The notes under the pieces are model-generated. The model ran no database searches and was not told where the DNA came from. It saw nothing but the letters and a program-made list of their open reading frames with translations. A program made the position numbers and the translations under genes. A stretch of DNA of 8,073 nt from JBCBKZ01 sp039026975 (GTDB lineage: Bacteria; Bacteroidota; Bacteroidia; J057): contig JBCCLI010000309.1 of the NCBI GenBank assembly GCA_039026975.1, positions 1-8,073 on the forward strand. The letters are read 5' to 3'. Within the stretch, counting starts at the first letter, position 1. Every line of letters starts with the position of its first letter. Shown here one piece after another: positions 1-6,864 of the stretch.

Positions 1-64
1 AAGGAAAAATATTTTCTGCCCCTAATCGCCTCCATCCATAACATCTCCTTATAAATAGTGGCAA

Positions 65-72
65 TATTTTTG
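65..72 (+). promoter_or_regulatory. Candidate Bacteroidota -7 promoter box for the cold-shock gene
   Basis: The octamer TATTTTTG matches the Bacteroidota vegetative -7 consensus TAnnTTTG at every fixed position. No good TTG (-33) element lies 17-23 nt upstream, so the call rests on the -7 box alone. Transcription would begin near 77-80 and leave a leader of about 65 nt before the ATG at 145. Long leaders are typical of cold-shock mRNAs, whose 5' UTRs often control translation. The leader is AT-rich with no strong hairpin visible. Confidence 0.4.
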
Positions 73-144
73 TACTTTTACAGCTAAGTTTATTGGGTTT
101 TAAATATCACCTTATTCCAAAATTTTAATTAATCTAACATTTAC

Positions 145-588
145 ATGGCAGATAGCTTTAACAAAAAAGACAGAGAAAAGAAAAGAAGAAAAAGAAGAGA
201 AGAAAAAGCAGAAAAAAAAGAACAGAGAAAAGCGGAAGGAACCAAGGGAAACGAGATTATGTACGTGGATGAGTTCGGGAATTTTACTACTACCCCTCCT
301 GACCAACAAAAAAGAACTAAGATAAAGGTTGAAGATATAGACATCTCAACCCCCACAAAAGAAGAACTGGAAAATCAGGATACTACCAGAAAAGGAAGAG
401 TCAAGTTTTTCAATACGGAGAAAGGATACGGATTTATTCTGGATGACATAACAGGAGAGAGCTTCTTTGCCCATTCTAATAACCTCATTGATGAGATTAC
501 GGAAAGAGATAAAGTCTCCTTTGAAATAGGTAGTGGCCCTAAAGGTCCTATCGCTATGGACGTACGCCTGATCAAGGACAAGGAATAA
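145..588 (+). CDS. Cold-shock-domain protein with basic N-terminal extension
   Basis: A 147-residue protein that probably binds RNA or single-stranded DNA in the cytoplasm as an RNA chaperone. Residues 82-145 form a cold-shock domain: it opens with RKGRVKFFN, carries RNP1-like KGYGFI (93-98) and an RNP2-like SFFAHSNN (106-113), and ends with KGPIAMDVRLI. RNP2 is slightly divergent from the usual VFVH form but keeps the aromatic pair and the histidine. Residues 7-35 are almost all Lys, Arg, Glu and Ala, probably a charged helix that could add nucleic-acid affinity. A short conserved-looking block, YVDEFGN...TPPD (40-53), links the two parts. Classic CspA proteins are about 70 residues; this longer two-part form is familiar in Bacteroidota, so it is not a fusion artefact. 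The ATG at 145 is the first in frame and starts the basic segment. The gene has its own terminator and converges on the next gene. Cold induction is not shown by the sequence. Confidence 0.9.
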   Translation: MADSFNKKDREKKRRKRREEKAEKKEQRKAEGTKGNEIMYVDEFGNFTTTPPDQQKRTKIKVEDIDISTPTKEELENQDTTRKGRVKFFNTEKGYGFILDDITGESFFAHSNNLIDEITERDKVSFEIGSGPKGPIAMDVRLIKDKE

Positions 589-606
589 ATTAGGTAAAAT
601 ATTAGT

Positions 607-647
607 ACTCGCTCAAGTTCTCCTCAAGAGCTTGGGCGAGTCTTTTT
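607..647 (+). terminator. Rho-independent terminator between convergent genes
   Basis: An 11-bp stem (ACTCGCTCAAG, 607-617, with CTTGGGCGAGT, 631-641, including one T-G wobble) closes a 13-nt loop and is followed by C and five T's (643-647). It lies 19 nt after the cold-shock stop codon. The hairpin also sits just past the stop codon of the convergent transporter gene (TGA at 655-653). It could therefore stop minus-strand transcription too, although the T-run on that side is poor. Confidence 0.85.
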
Positions 648-652
648 ATGCC

Positions 653-1903
653 TCATTCCCACTTAAACTGCCTGATGAAAGCTAGCCAGGCTAAGAAGAT
701 GATGAAGGCTGCCCCCCAGAAGGGAGAAGTAATAAATTTAGACACCACAAATCCCCCGAGTAGAGGGGGCAGAATTTGGGAAAGTGCCTGCACAGACTGC
801 TGCATACCTAGGGTTTCTCCCTGCTCATCTTTTGAAGCCATATTAGAAATCATGGCTGAAATATTAGGAGTAGAAATCCCCTGACAAATAGCTATTAGGG
901 GCACTAGCATAAAAAGCTGCCAGTTCTCTGTAGGAAGCATATTGATAAGTAGCGCTACAGGTAGTAGGAAGAGAGTAACATATAAAATTTTATTGGGGCT
1001 GTAGCGCTTTGAGATAATACCTACTAGTACGCCCTGGGTTAGGGCTATAACTACCCCTATAAAGCCATACAAATAGCCTATATCATCCGGGCCATAGTCA
1101 AACTGCTTGATTAGGGTGACTTGCACCATTTGGGTGAAAAAGGTAAATCCAAAGGTCTGTAAAAATACCACAAGAAAGATAGACCGCAGGGAGTCATGAC
1201 TAAAAGCCTTTCCCAGATTAACAAAGCCTGCAAAAGGACTCACTACTAAATTTGGCTTAGGGGCTTCATTAGTTTCCTCAAACCTAACCCATACTTGTAG
1301 TAGGTTTAATAATACTAAAGTCGCTCCTACTATAAATGGCGTGGTAAAAGTAAACCAGCTTACTAGCTCAGGATTACTAAGAACACCTCCAAGAAGGGGC
1401 CCAAATACAAATCCGATCCCAAAGGCAGCCCCTACCAGTCCGAAATTTTTTGCCTTTTCCTCTGGGGCACTAATATCTGCTATAGAGGAGAAGAGAATAG
1501 CCAGGTTTCCAGCCGCAAAACCTTGTACGGCCCGGCCTACAAACATCACAGCCAGGTTCCCAAAGTGAATCCCAATGCCCACAGTAGAATAGCCTACAAA
1601 GCTGGTAATAAGGCTGGCTACTAGCACCGGTTTTCTTCCATACTTGTCAGAAAGGGAACCTAAAATAGAAGAGCCAAAAAACTGTAAAAGAGAAAAGGTC
1701 CCAATGATGAGACCCAAGACAATGTTTCTACTGTCAGGACCAAATTCTGGGCCCAGAATCTCGTTCTGAGAAATTAATAGTGGACCCAGAACAGGGACTA
1801 TAAGGCTTAATCCCAGTAAGTCCAGTAAGGCTGTGATAAATATGAGGCCTATAGGTAGTCTCTTCCTTTTTTGGGGTTCCTGCTCTACTTCTGGCATCTG
1901 CAT
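653..1903 (-). CDS. MFS transporter, DHA1 family (TetA-like drug:H+ antiporter)
   Basis: A 416-residue inner-membrane protein with about 12 hydrophobic segments after a short charged N-terminus (residues 1-15). The major-facilitator signatures are clear: a TetA-like first helix with an embedded Asp (TALLDLLG, 24-31); motif A, GSLSDKYGRK (82-91); motif B, RAVQG (124-128); and motif C, GIGFVFGPLLGG (162-173). Motif C is the hallmark of drug:proton antiporters, so the protein most likely exports a hydrophobic drug or a metabolite. Length matches TetA-type pumps (about 400 residues). The similarity is to the whole family and is not evidence of tetracycline resistance. The start could be Met1 (1903) or Met3 (1897), a trivial difference. 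It is transcribed in the same direction as the serine hydrolase, 103 bp downstream of it, and that gap holds a repeat pair that may control it. Substrate unknown. Confidence 0.88.
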   Translation of the reverse strand: MQMPEVEQEPQKRKRLPIGLIFITALLDLLGLSLIVPVLGPLLISQNEILGPEFGPDSRNIVLGLIIGTFSLLQFFGSSILGSLSDKYGRKPVLVASLITSFVGYSTVGIGIHFGNLAVMFVGRAVQGFAAGNLAILFSSIADISAPEEKAKNFGLVGAAFGIGFVFGPLLGGVLSNPELVSWFTFTTPFIVGATLVLLNLLQVWVRFEETNEAPKPNLVVSPFAGFVNLGKAFSHDSLRSIFLVVFLQTFGFTFFTQMVQVTLIKQFDYGPDDIGYLYGFIGVVIALTQGVLVGIISKRYSPNKILYVTLFLLPVALLINMLPTENWQLFMLVPLIAICQGISTPNISAMISNMASKDEQGETLGMQQSVQALSQILPPLLGGFVVSKFITSPFWGAAFIIFLAWLAFIRQFKWE

Positions 1904-1927
1904 AAATAGGGGTAGAATTTTCTCACC

Positions 1928-1963
1928 TAAGCGGCTATTGCTAAGAAATATAAGCCGCTATTG
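1928..1963 (-). repeat. Paired 13-nt repeats upstream of the MFS gene (possible operator or leader hairpin)
   Basis: On the plus strand TAAGCGGCTATTG (1928-1940) and TAAGCCGCTATTG (1951-1963) are direct repeats with one mismatch, 23 bp start to start. Because that mismatch turns AGCGGCT into its own reverse complement, positions 1930-1936 and 1953-1959 also form a perfect 7-bp inverted repeat with a 16-nt loop. In the minus-strand transcript this could fold into a hairpin 27-56 nt upstream of the transporter start, or the DNA could bind a dimeric regulator twice on about the same face. Between the arms lies TATATTTC (minus strand, 1952-1945), one base off the TAnnTTTG -7 box, but no -33 TTG accompanies it. 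No T-run follows, so it is not a good terminator for the serine hydrolase gene. Confidence 0.4.
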
Positions 1964-2006
1964 TCATCATTTGTTTCTATAATTTTCTTTCCAGGAGAGT
2001 CTACTC

Positions 2007-2909
2007 TTAAAAAGGTGTTATGGCATGCTCATAGATGAGTTTAGACACCTCTGCTATGACTTCCTTCCCTGCCTGATCATCTTCTAGCCCCTTTGAGAGG
2101 ATGACTAAGATATATCTCTGACCATCTGGAAGGTAAACAGCTCCAGAGTCATGCCTAACTCCTGTAATCCATCCAGTCTTATGGGCTACCACTACCTCTT
2201 CTGGGAGCTGTGCAGGGATAAGATCATTAAATTCTTGCTCTTTGAGTACCCCTAGCATTTCTTCACTGGCTTCTTCTGATACTACCTCATGGTCAGCTAA
2301 TGCTTTGAAAATATTTGCTAGATCTATGGCAGAAGTTTCATTGCTGAGACCGGCTTCATAGGCCTTTGTGTCTTCCACTCCACGAAGGACTATAATATTG
2401 GGAGCACCTAGCTGTCGCATTCTCAAGGTTACCCTATCGGCATCTACCTTTTCTATGAGGATGTTAGTAGCCAGATTACTGCTACGGGTGATCATTGCAT
2501 CTACAAGATTTCTGATAGTCGTATATTGACCTATCTGATCATACAGATGTTCCTCACTATCTTCTCCCAATTCCATACTGTAAAGACTACTATCTACTAT
2601 ACTTTGAAATTCATTTTTTACCAAAATTGAGTCGTTCAGGGAGAATTTTCCTTCATTAGCCTGTTCATATACCTCTATCATAACAGGCGTTTTCATGGTG
2701 CTTGCAGCATGAAAAAGCGCATTTTCACGCATCAAAACTTGATCTCCAGAACGAGAAAGATGTATATAGGCCAAAGCGAACTCACCTTCAACTGTATCAA
2801 ACTTTTCTTGTATAGTATGTTCTAGTTGGGACAAAAGACGGGCTTGTTTATCTTGACAGGCCATTAGCAAGAGGGGTAACCAAAGAAGGTGGAGGAGGAT
2901 TTTTTTCAT
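2007..2909 (-). CDS. Lipoprotein serine hydrolase, class A beta-lactamase fold
   Basis: A 300-residue exported protein when started at the ATG at 2909. Residues 1-18 are a lipoprotein signal (MKK, a Leu-rich core, LLMA|C18), so the mature enzyme should be tethered by Cys18 to a membrane facing the periplasm or outside. The active-site set of the penicillin-recognising serine enzymes is present: nucleophile S70-T-M-K73 (SxxK), S143-S-N145 (SxN, the position of the class A SDN loop) and K244-T-G (KTG). This fits the beta-lactamase2 type of serine hydrolase. The omega-loop glutamate for deacylation cannot be assigned: the region R176-G-V-E179-D followed by YEAGLSN (184-190) does not match ExxLN. 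True beta-lactamase activity is therefore uncertain; a D,D-peptidase-like or other amidase/esterase role is possible. An in-frame ATG at 2984 would add 25 residues and overlap the divergent gene by 49 bp, but it would bury the signal peptide, so 2909 is preferred. Its neighbour is a divergent AmpG-like importer. Confidence 0.85.
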   Translation of the reverse strand: MKKILLHLLWLPLLLMACQDKQARLLSQLEHTIQEKFDTVEGEFALAYIHLSRSGDQVLMRENALFHAASTMKTPVMIEVYEQANEGKFSLNDSILVKNEFQSIVDSSLYSMELGEDSEEHLYDQIGQYTTIRNLVDAMITRSSNLATNILIEKVDADRVTLRMRQLGAPNIIVLRGVEDTKAYEAGLSNETSAIDLANIFKALADHEVVSEEASEEMLGVLKEQEFNDLIPAQLPEEVVVAHKTGWITGVRHDSGAVYLPDGQRYILVILSKGLEDDQAGKEVIAEVSKLIYEHAITPF

Positions 2910-2914
2910 TCTAG

Positions 2915-2942
2915 CAAAATAGGAAAATTCTACAAATGGCAA
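2915..2942 (-). promoter_or_regulatory. Weak candidate promoter for the serine hydrolase gene
   Basis: On the minus strand TTG (2942-2940), an 18-nt spacer and TATTTTG (2921-2915) resemble the Bacteroidota TTG-N17-23-TAnnTTTG promoter, but the -7 box is one T short. Transcription would start almost at the ATG at 2909 and give a leaderless or nearly leaderless message. The -33 element would lie inside the first codons of the divergent transporter. The match is short and could be chance. Confidence 0.2.
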
Positions 2943-4234
2943 GTAGGCTATCTCCCGATCGTAGCCCCTGGTTTTGGGTGCCAAGTCTATTCTTCACCCA
3001 AGGGTTACCTTACACCATAGCTACCATAGTTTCTGTGGTGATGTATAAGAGACTTGGGATATCTAATGCTGATATCACCTTATACACTGGCTGGCTATTT
3101 CTACCCTGGGGATTACGGGCAATATGGAGCCCCATTATAGAGTATTTTCACACCAAAAGATTTTGGATAGTTTGGATGGAGTTATGCCTGGGGGTATGTA
3201 TGGCTCTGGTAGCCTTTTCTATTCCAGGACCCTATTTCTTCCAACTATCGTTAGCTTTTTTCTGGCTACTGGGGTTTTCCTCCTCCTTGCATGATATGTC
3301 TACTGACAGCCTCTATATGATGAGCTTGACTACGCGCGAGCAAGCCTATTTTGCTGGATTTAGAAATGTATTTTACCGGTTAGCAGTAATTTCTGCTCAG
3401 GGCTTATTGGTAATTGTAGCAGGTAATCTTGAGAATTACCTTCAGGATATCCCTCGTGCATGGTGTATGTGCATGGGGCTGGTGGCAGTAGTTTTTCTGT
3501 GTTCTTTTGTATGGCATAAGGTTTTTCTCCCCCAACCTGAGATGGACCTGCTGCAGGAACCAGTTAGCAGCCTATCATGGGATAAACTGTTAAGGCCTTT
3601 TCGAGCCTACTTTCAAAGAGATCAAATAGGGCTACTCATGCTCTTCTTACTATTCTACAGGGTAGGAGAAACCCAACTCGTGAAAATGATCCCTCCCTTT
3701 TTATTAGATAATGCTAGCCTGGGTGGTATGGGAATGGAAACCAGTAGGGTAGGAGTTAACTATGGAACTGTGGGCATGATAGCCATGATAGTAGGAGGAT
3801 ATTTAGGAGGAGTGATTATTAACTGGAAAGGACTGAGGACCTCTCTTTGGTTGATGTTTTTCTCTATGAATGTTCCTAATCTGGCCTATGCAGTAATTGC
3901 GGCCTATCCTCCTCAGGAAATAGCCTGGGTAAATCTAGTCATATTCATAGAGCAGTTCGGATTTGGAATGGCATTTACTGTTTTTCTCATGATATTGATT
4001 GTAACGGTAAAAGGGGAGTACCAAACTTCCCATTTTGCGCTCTCTACGGGTTTTATGACATTAGGAATGATCTTTCCCTCCATGATAAGCGGGTGGGTGC
4101 AAGAACAGTTAGGGTACGTGTGGTTTTTTACATATGCTTGTATCTGCTCCTTACCCTGCCTATGGATAACCTATAAAATGGGCTTTCATCCAGATATTCT
4201 TAGGACAGAATTCAGCCCTGAAAGAAGCAACTGA
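2936..4234 (+). CDS. AmpG-like MFS transporter (PAT family, probable muropeptide permease)
   Basis: A 432-residue inner-membrane protein with about 12 hydrophobic segments. Landmarks match AmpG/SLC33-type (PAT) transporters in order: FFTQGLPYTI in helix 1 (19-28); LPWGLRAIWSPIIEYF (56-71), equivalent to the family's FLWxPLxDxY loop; LHDMSTDSLYM (118-128), equivalent to its QDIAxDA motif; AGFRNVFYRLA (140-150); YRVGETQLVKMIPPFLLD (241-258); GGYLGG (287-292); and a C-terminal half with FALSTGFMTLG...SGWVQEQLGY (367-394). AmpG members import GlcNAc-anhydroMurNAc peptides for cell-wall recycling. Some PAT relatives carry other substrates, such as acetyl-CoA, so the substrate is inferred. In enterobacteria AmpG is needed for beta-lactamase induction, which makes the divergent beta-lactamase-fold gene, with start codons 26 bp apart, suggestive. 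No AmpR-type regulator is in the window. The start at 2936 gives a short N-terminus before helix 1. Confidence 0.78.
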   Translation: MASRLSPDRSPWFWVPSLFFTQGLPYTIATIVSVVMYKRLGISNADITLYTGWLFLPWGLRAIWSPIIEYFHTKRFWIVWMELCLGVCMALVAFSIPGPYFFQLSLAFFWLLGFSSSLHDMSTDSLYMMSLTTREQAYFAGFRNVFYRLAVISAQGLLVIVAGNLENYLQDIPRAWCMCMGLVAVVFLCSFVWHKVFLPQPEMDLLQEPVSSLSWDKLLRPFRAYFQRDQIGLLMLFLLFYRVGETQLVKMIPPFLLDNASLGGMGMETSRVGVNYGTVGMIAMIVGGYLGGVIINWKGLRTSLWLMFFSMNVPNLAYAVIAAYPPQEIAWVNLVIFIEQFGFGMAFTVFLMILIVTVKGEYQTSHFALSTGFMTLGMIFPSMISGWVQEQLGYVWFFTYACICSLPCLWITYKMGFHPDILRTEFSPERSN

Positions 4235-4250
4235 ACATCGTATTCATAAG

Positions 4251-4270
4251 TCTTTTAGTAACCTAAAAGA
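4251..4270 (+). other. 8-bp AT-rich dyad between the AmpG-like gene and the ABC permease
   Basis: TCTTTTAG (4251-4258) and CTAAAAGA (4263-4270) are perfect inverted repeats around a 4-nt TAAC loop, 16 nt after the transporter stop and 41 nt before the permease start. The stem is weak (two G-C pairs) and is followed by AATTTTCC, not a clean T-run. It may be a feeble terminator or an operator-like dyad for the permease gene. The 77-bp gap shows no clear promoter box, so the two plus-strand genes could be cotranscribed. Confidence 0.35.
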
Positions 4271-4311
4271 AATTTTCCAGTATCCCTTTCTGATGCTATA
4301 CACACCACACC

Positions 4312-6726
4312 ATGATTAAAAACTACCTCCTTATTGCTTTTAGAAATGCTTGGCGACATAAAGGCTATGCTTTCATTAACCTGTTAGGGCTTTCCATTGG
4401 GCTAGCCTGTAGTTTTATCATCTTTCTCTGGATAGAAGATGAGACTAAAGTAAATAGGTTTCATGAGAATCAGGAAACTCTTTTTCAGGCCAAAAGACAT
4501 GTAAAGTTTACTGATGGTCAGGTGTTTACCTGGGGATCAGTGACGCAGCCTATGTCCCTGGCTTTAGAGAAAGAATATCCTGAGGTGGCTCATGCAGAAA
4601 TGCTTTCATGGAAAAATGAAATGATCCTGAGAGAGGGTGAGCAGGCTTTCAGGCAGGAGGGGAGGTATGCAGATAGTGCTTTTTTTGAGATTTTCTCCTT
4701 TCCCTTCATTATGGGAGATCCTACCACAGCCTTAGATGACCCCTCCTCCATAGTGATTACAGAGAAGTTGGCAGAAAAGTATTATGGCGCAGATTGGCGA
4801 GAAAAAGATATTCTTGGAAGCACTTTTACGGTATCTGATATTTTTGTGAATAATGAGGTGTTTGATTACAAGCTTACAGGTGTATGTGAGAATGTTAGTA
4901 AGCTATCAACCATAGAGTTTGAATTTATCCTGCCCACCGGAAATTTCTATAAGCAGAATGAGTGGGTTTCTCATTGGGGTAACAGCGGTATGCAAATGTT
5001 TATCCAGACCATTCCAGGGGTAGAGTTAGCAGGCTTGAATGAAAAAATAGTGGATATCATTTCCAGAAACCAGGAAGGATCTAATGCAGAGGTATTTCTT
5101 CAGCCGCTGTCTGAGACCTATTTATATGGAAGATTTGACAACGCAGTGCAATCAGGAGGAAGAATTGAATACGTGAGAATATTTTTGATAGTAGCTCTTT
5201 TCATTCTGATTATAGCTAGTATCAACTTCATGAACCTAGCCACAGCGCGTTCAGGAAAACGGGCCAGAGAAATAGGAGTAAGGAAAGCGGTAGGGGCTAA
5301 CAAGAGTGCTTTATTCTCGCAGTTTATGGGAGAATCTTTAATTATGAGTGGAATGGCCATGATAGTGGCTGTACTCATAGTGCATGCTATCCTTCCTTTC
5401 TTTAATGAATTAACAGATAAAGAAATTTTTATAGACTATACTCAACCCCATTACATATTGGGAGTCTTAGGCATCACGATTTTTATGGGTGTCTTATCAG
5501 GTCTCTATCCTGCTATTTTCCTATCCTCCTTTGAGACTATACAGGTGTTAAAGGGTACGCTAAAAAGTAATCTGAGTGCAGCCCAGTTCCGTAAGGTGCT
5601 AGTAGTGTTTCAGTTCTCTCTATCCATTTTATTAATTATTGGAACCATTACAGTATTTAGGCAGGTGGATTATATCCGTACTAAGAATCTAGGGATGGAT
5701 AGAGATAATCTAGTGTATTTTAATTGGGAAGGGGGGCTGATAGATGGCTATGAGCGCTTCAAAAGGGAGCTAACCGCTAATCCAGCTATAGATAATGTTA
5801 CCCTTTCTAGTCAGAATCCGCTCTCAGTAGGCAATAGTACGCAAGATCCTAGTTGGGAAGGGAAAGATCCAGATGCTACTATTCTCTTTAATGTCATTAA
5901 TACAGAGTATGACTTTATTTCTACCATGCGGATGACCTTGAAGGATGATACCCTCAATGGGATTAATAGCCTGGGAAGTAGAGATTTTTCTCCTGATTTT
6001 ACTACTGACTCTACTGCCTATATCATCAATGAACAATCTGCCAAAGTCATGGGGATGGAAAGTCCGTTAGGGAAGACCATAGATATGTGGGGGCAGAAAG
6101 GCCAAATAATAGGAGTAGTAAATGACTTTCACTTTTCTTCCTTCTATGAGACCATAGACCCACTGATTATAAGATTTGATCCGGAGAATACTTTTATGAT
6201 AGGGGTAAGGCTAGCTGCTGGAGCTACGCCAGAAGGCTTAGCCCATCTACAAGAAGTCTACCAGCGCTATAATCCTGAGTACCCTTTCAAGTATAGATTC
6301 TTGGATGAATCCTATGAAGAAATGTATCAGAGTGAAATCCTGATAGGTAAGCTTGCCAACTACTTTTCCATCGTAGCTATTATTATTTCCTGCTTGGGCC
6401 TATTCGGGCTTGCCTCCTTTACCGCAGAGCAAAGAACCAAAGAACTGGGAATTAGAAAGGTGCTGGGTGCATCCGTCAGTAATTTGGTGATACTGCTAAC
6501 CAGGGACTTTACCTGGCTGGTACTCATTGCCTTTGTGATTGCAGCACCTGTTGCCTTCTATTTCCTGAATGACTGGCTTAGCAAGTTTGAGTTCAGGATA
6601 GCTATGGGGCCCGGGGTGTTTGTAGGGGCTGCCGTATTAACCTTATTTATAGCTTGGCTCACTATCAGTTACCAATCTTTACGGGCAGCCACAGCTAATC
6701 CCGTAGAAAGCATACGATCTGAATAA
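4312..6726 (+). CDS. ABC transporter permease, duplicated FtsX/MacB type
   Basis: An 804-residue inner-membrane permease with two FtsX modules. The first half has helix 1 at about 20-41 (after MIKNYLLIAFRNAWRHKGY), a MacB-type periplasmic domain (about 42-283), and helices near 287-309, 345-363 and 380-403. The second half repeats the plan: helix near 428-448, periplasmic domain (450-680), and helices near 684-703, 733-753 and 768-786. The duplication is plain in the cytoplasmic coupling segments: AREIGVRKAVGAN (318-330) in the first and TKELGIRKVLGAS (709-721) in the second. It ends with the typical ANPVESIRSE tail. This is the large two-module form common in Bacteroidota (about 780-810 residues), so it is full length. 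Such permeases need a LolD/MacB-type ATPase, absent from this window; it may be encoded elsewhere. Related proteins export peptides or drugs, extract lipoproteins or act mechanically across the envelope; the substrate is unknown. The ATG at 4312 gives the canonical N-terminus. Confidence 0.92.
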   Translation: MIKNYLLIAFRNAWRHKGYAFINLLGLSIGLACSFIIFLWIEDETKVNRFHENQETLFQAKRHVKFTDGQVFTWGSVTQPMSLALEKEYPEVAHAEMLSWKNEMILREGEQAFRQEGRYADSAFFEIFSFPFIMGDPTTALDDPSSIVITEKLAEKYYGADWREKDILGSTFTVSDIFVNNEVFDYKLTGVCENVSKLSTIEFEFILPTGNFYKQNEWVSHWGNSGMQMFIQTIPGVELAGLNEKIVDIISRNQEGSNAEVFLQPLSETYLYGRFDNAVQSGGRIEYVRIFLIVALFILIIASINFMNLATARSGKRAREIGVRKAVGANKSALFSQFMGESLIMSGMAMIVAVLIVHAILPFFNELTDKEIFIDYTQPHYILGVLGITIFMGVLSGLYPAIFLSSFETIQVLKGTLKSNLSAAQFRKVLVVFQFSLSILLIIGTITVFRQVDYIRTKNLGMDRDNLVYFNWEGGLIDGYERFKRELTANPAIDNVTLSSQNPLSVGNSTQDPSWEGKDPDATILFNVINTEYDFISTMRMTLKDDTLNGINSLGSRDFSPDFTTDSTAYIINEQSAKVMGMESPLGKTIDMWGQKGQIIGVVNDFHFSSFYETIDPLIIRFDPENTFMIGVRLAAGATPEGLAHLQEVYQRYNPEYPFKYRFLDESYEEMYQSEILIGKLANYFSIVAIIISCLGLFGLASFTAEQRTKELGIRKVLGASVSNLVILLTRDFTWLVLIAFVIAAPVAFYFLNDWLSKFEFRIAMGPGVFVGAAVLTLFIAWLTISYQSLRAATANPVESIRSE

Positions 6727-6741
6727 GCGTTTTCTCTTAAA

Positions 6742-6782
6742 AGAAAAGCCCTTCTGATTATCGGAAGGGCTTTTCTGTTTTT
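6742..6782 (+). terminator. Rho-independent terminator after the ABC permease
   Basis: A perfect 13-bp stem (AGAAAAGCCCTTC, 6742-6754, with GAAGGGCTTTTCT, 6764-6776) around a 9-nt loop is followed by G and five T's (6778-6782). It starts 15 nt past the TAA stop codon. Because the stem base is A-rich on the 5' side, the minus-strand copy also ends with T's, so it may work in both directions. It separates the permease unit from the downstream repeat-protein gene. Confidence 0.93.
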
Positions 6783-6864
6783 GGGGATACTGTCATCTGA
6801 AATAAGCTTGATGAAGGATTAGAAAAGCGGTCACTATAATAGCAGATAAATAGGGAATCTTAGT

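Noticed and set aside
112..581. Minus-strand ORFs across the cold-shock gene
   Set aside because: They are antisense readings of a well-supported gene; the Phe/Ser/Leu-rich translations simply mirror its Lys/Glu-rich codons.
1341..1568. Plus-strand ORF inside the MFS gene
   Set aside because: It is antisense to motifs B and C of a full-length transporter and shows no family features.
1996..2007. AGAGT-CT-ACTCT small palindrome at the end of the serine hydrolase gene
   Set aside because: A 5-bp stem with a 2-nt loop cannot form a hairpin in RNA and is too short to support an operator call.
2007..4234. A complete AmpG/AmpR/AmpC-type inducible resistance system
   Set aside because: There is no LysR-type regulator in the window, the hydrolase is class A-like and not class C, and its catalytic glutamate is uncertain.
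5118..6036. Minus-strand ORFs inside the ABC permease
   Set aside because: They are shadows of the conserved FtsX coupling segment and the second periplasmic domain.
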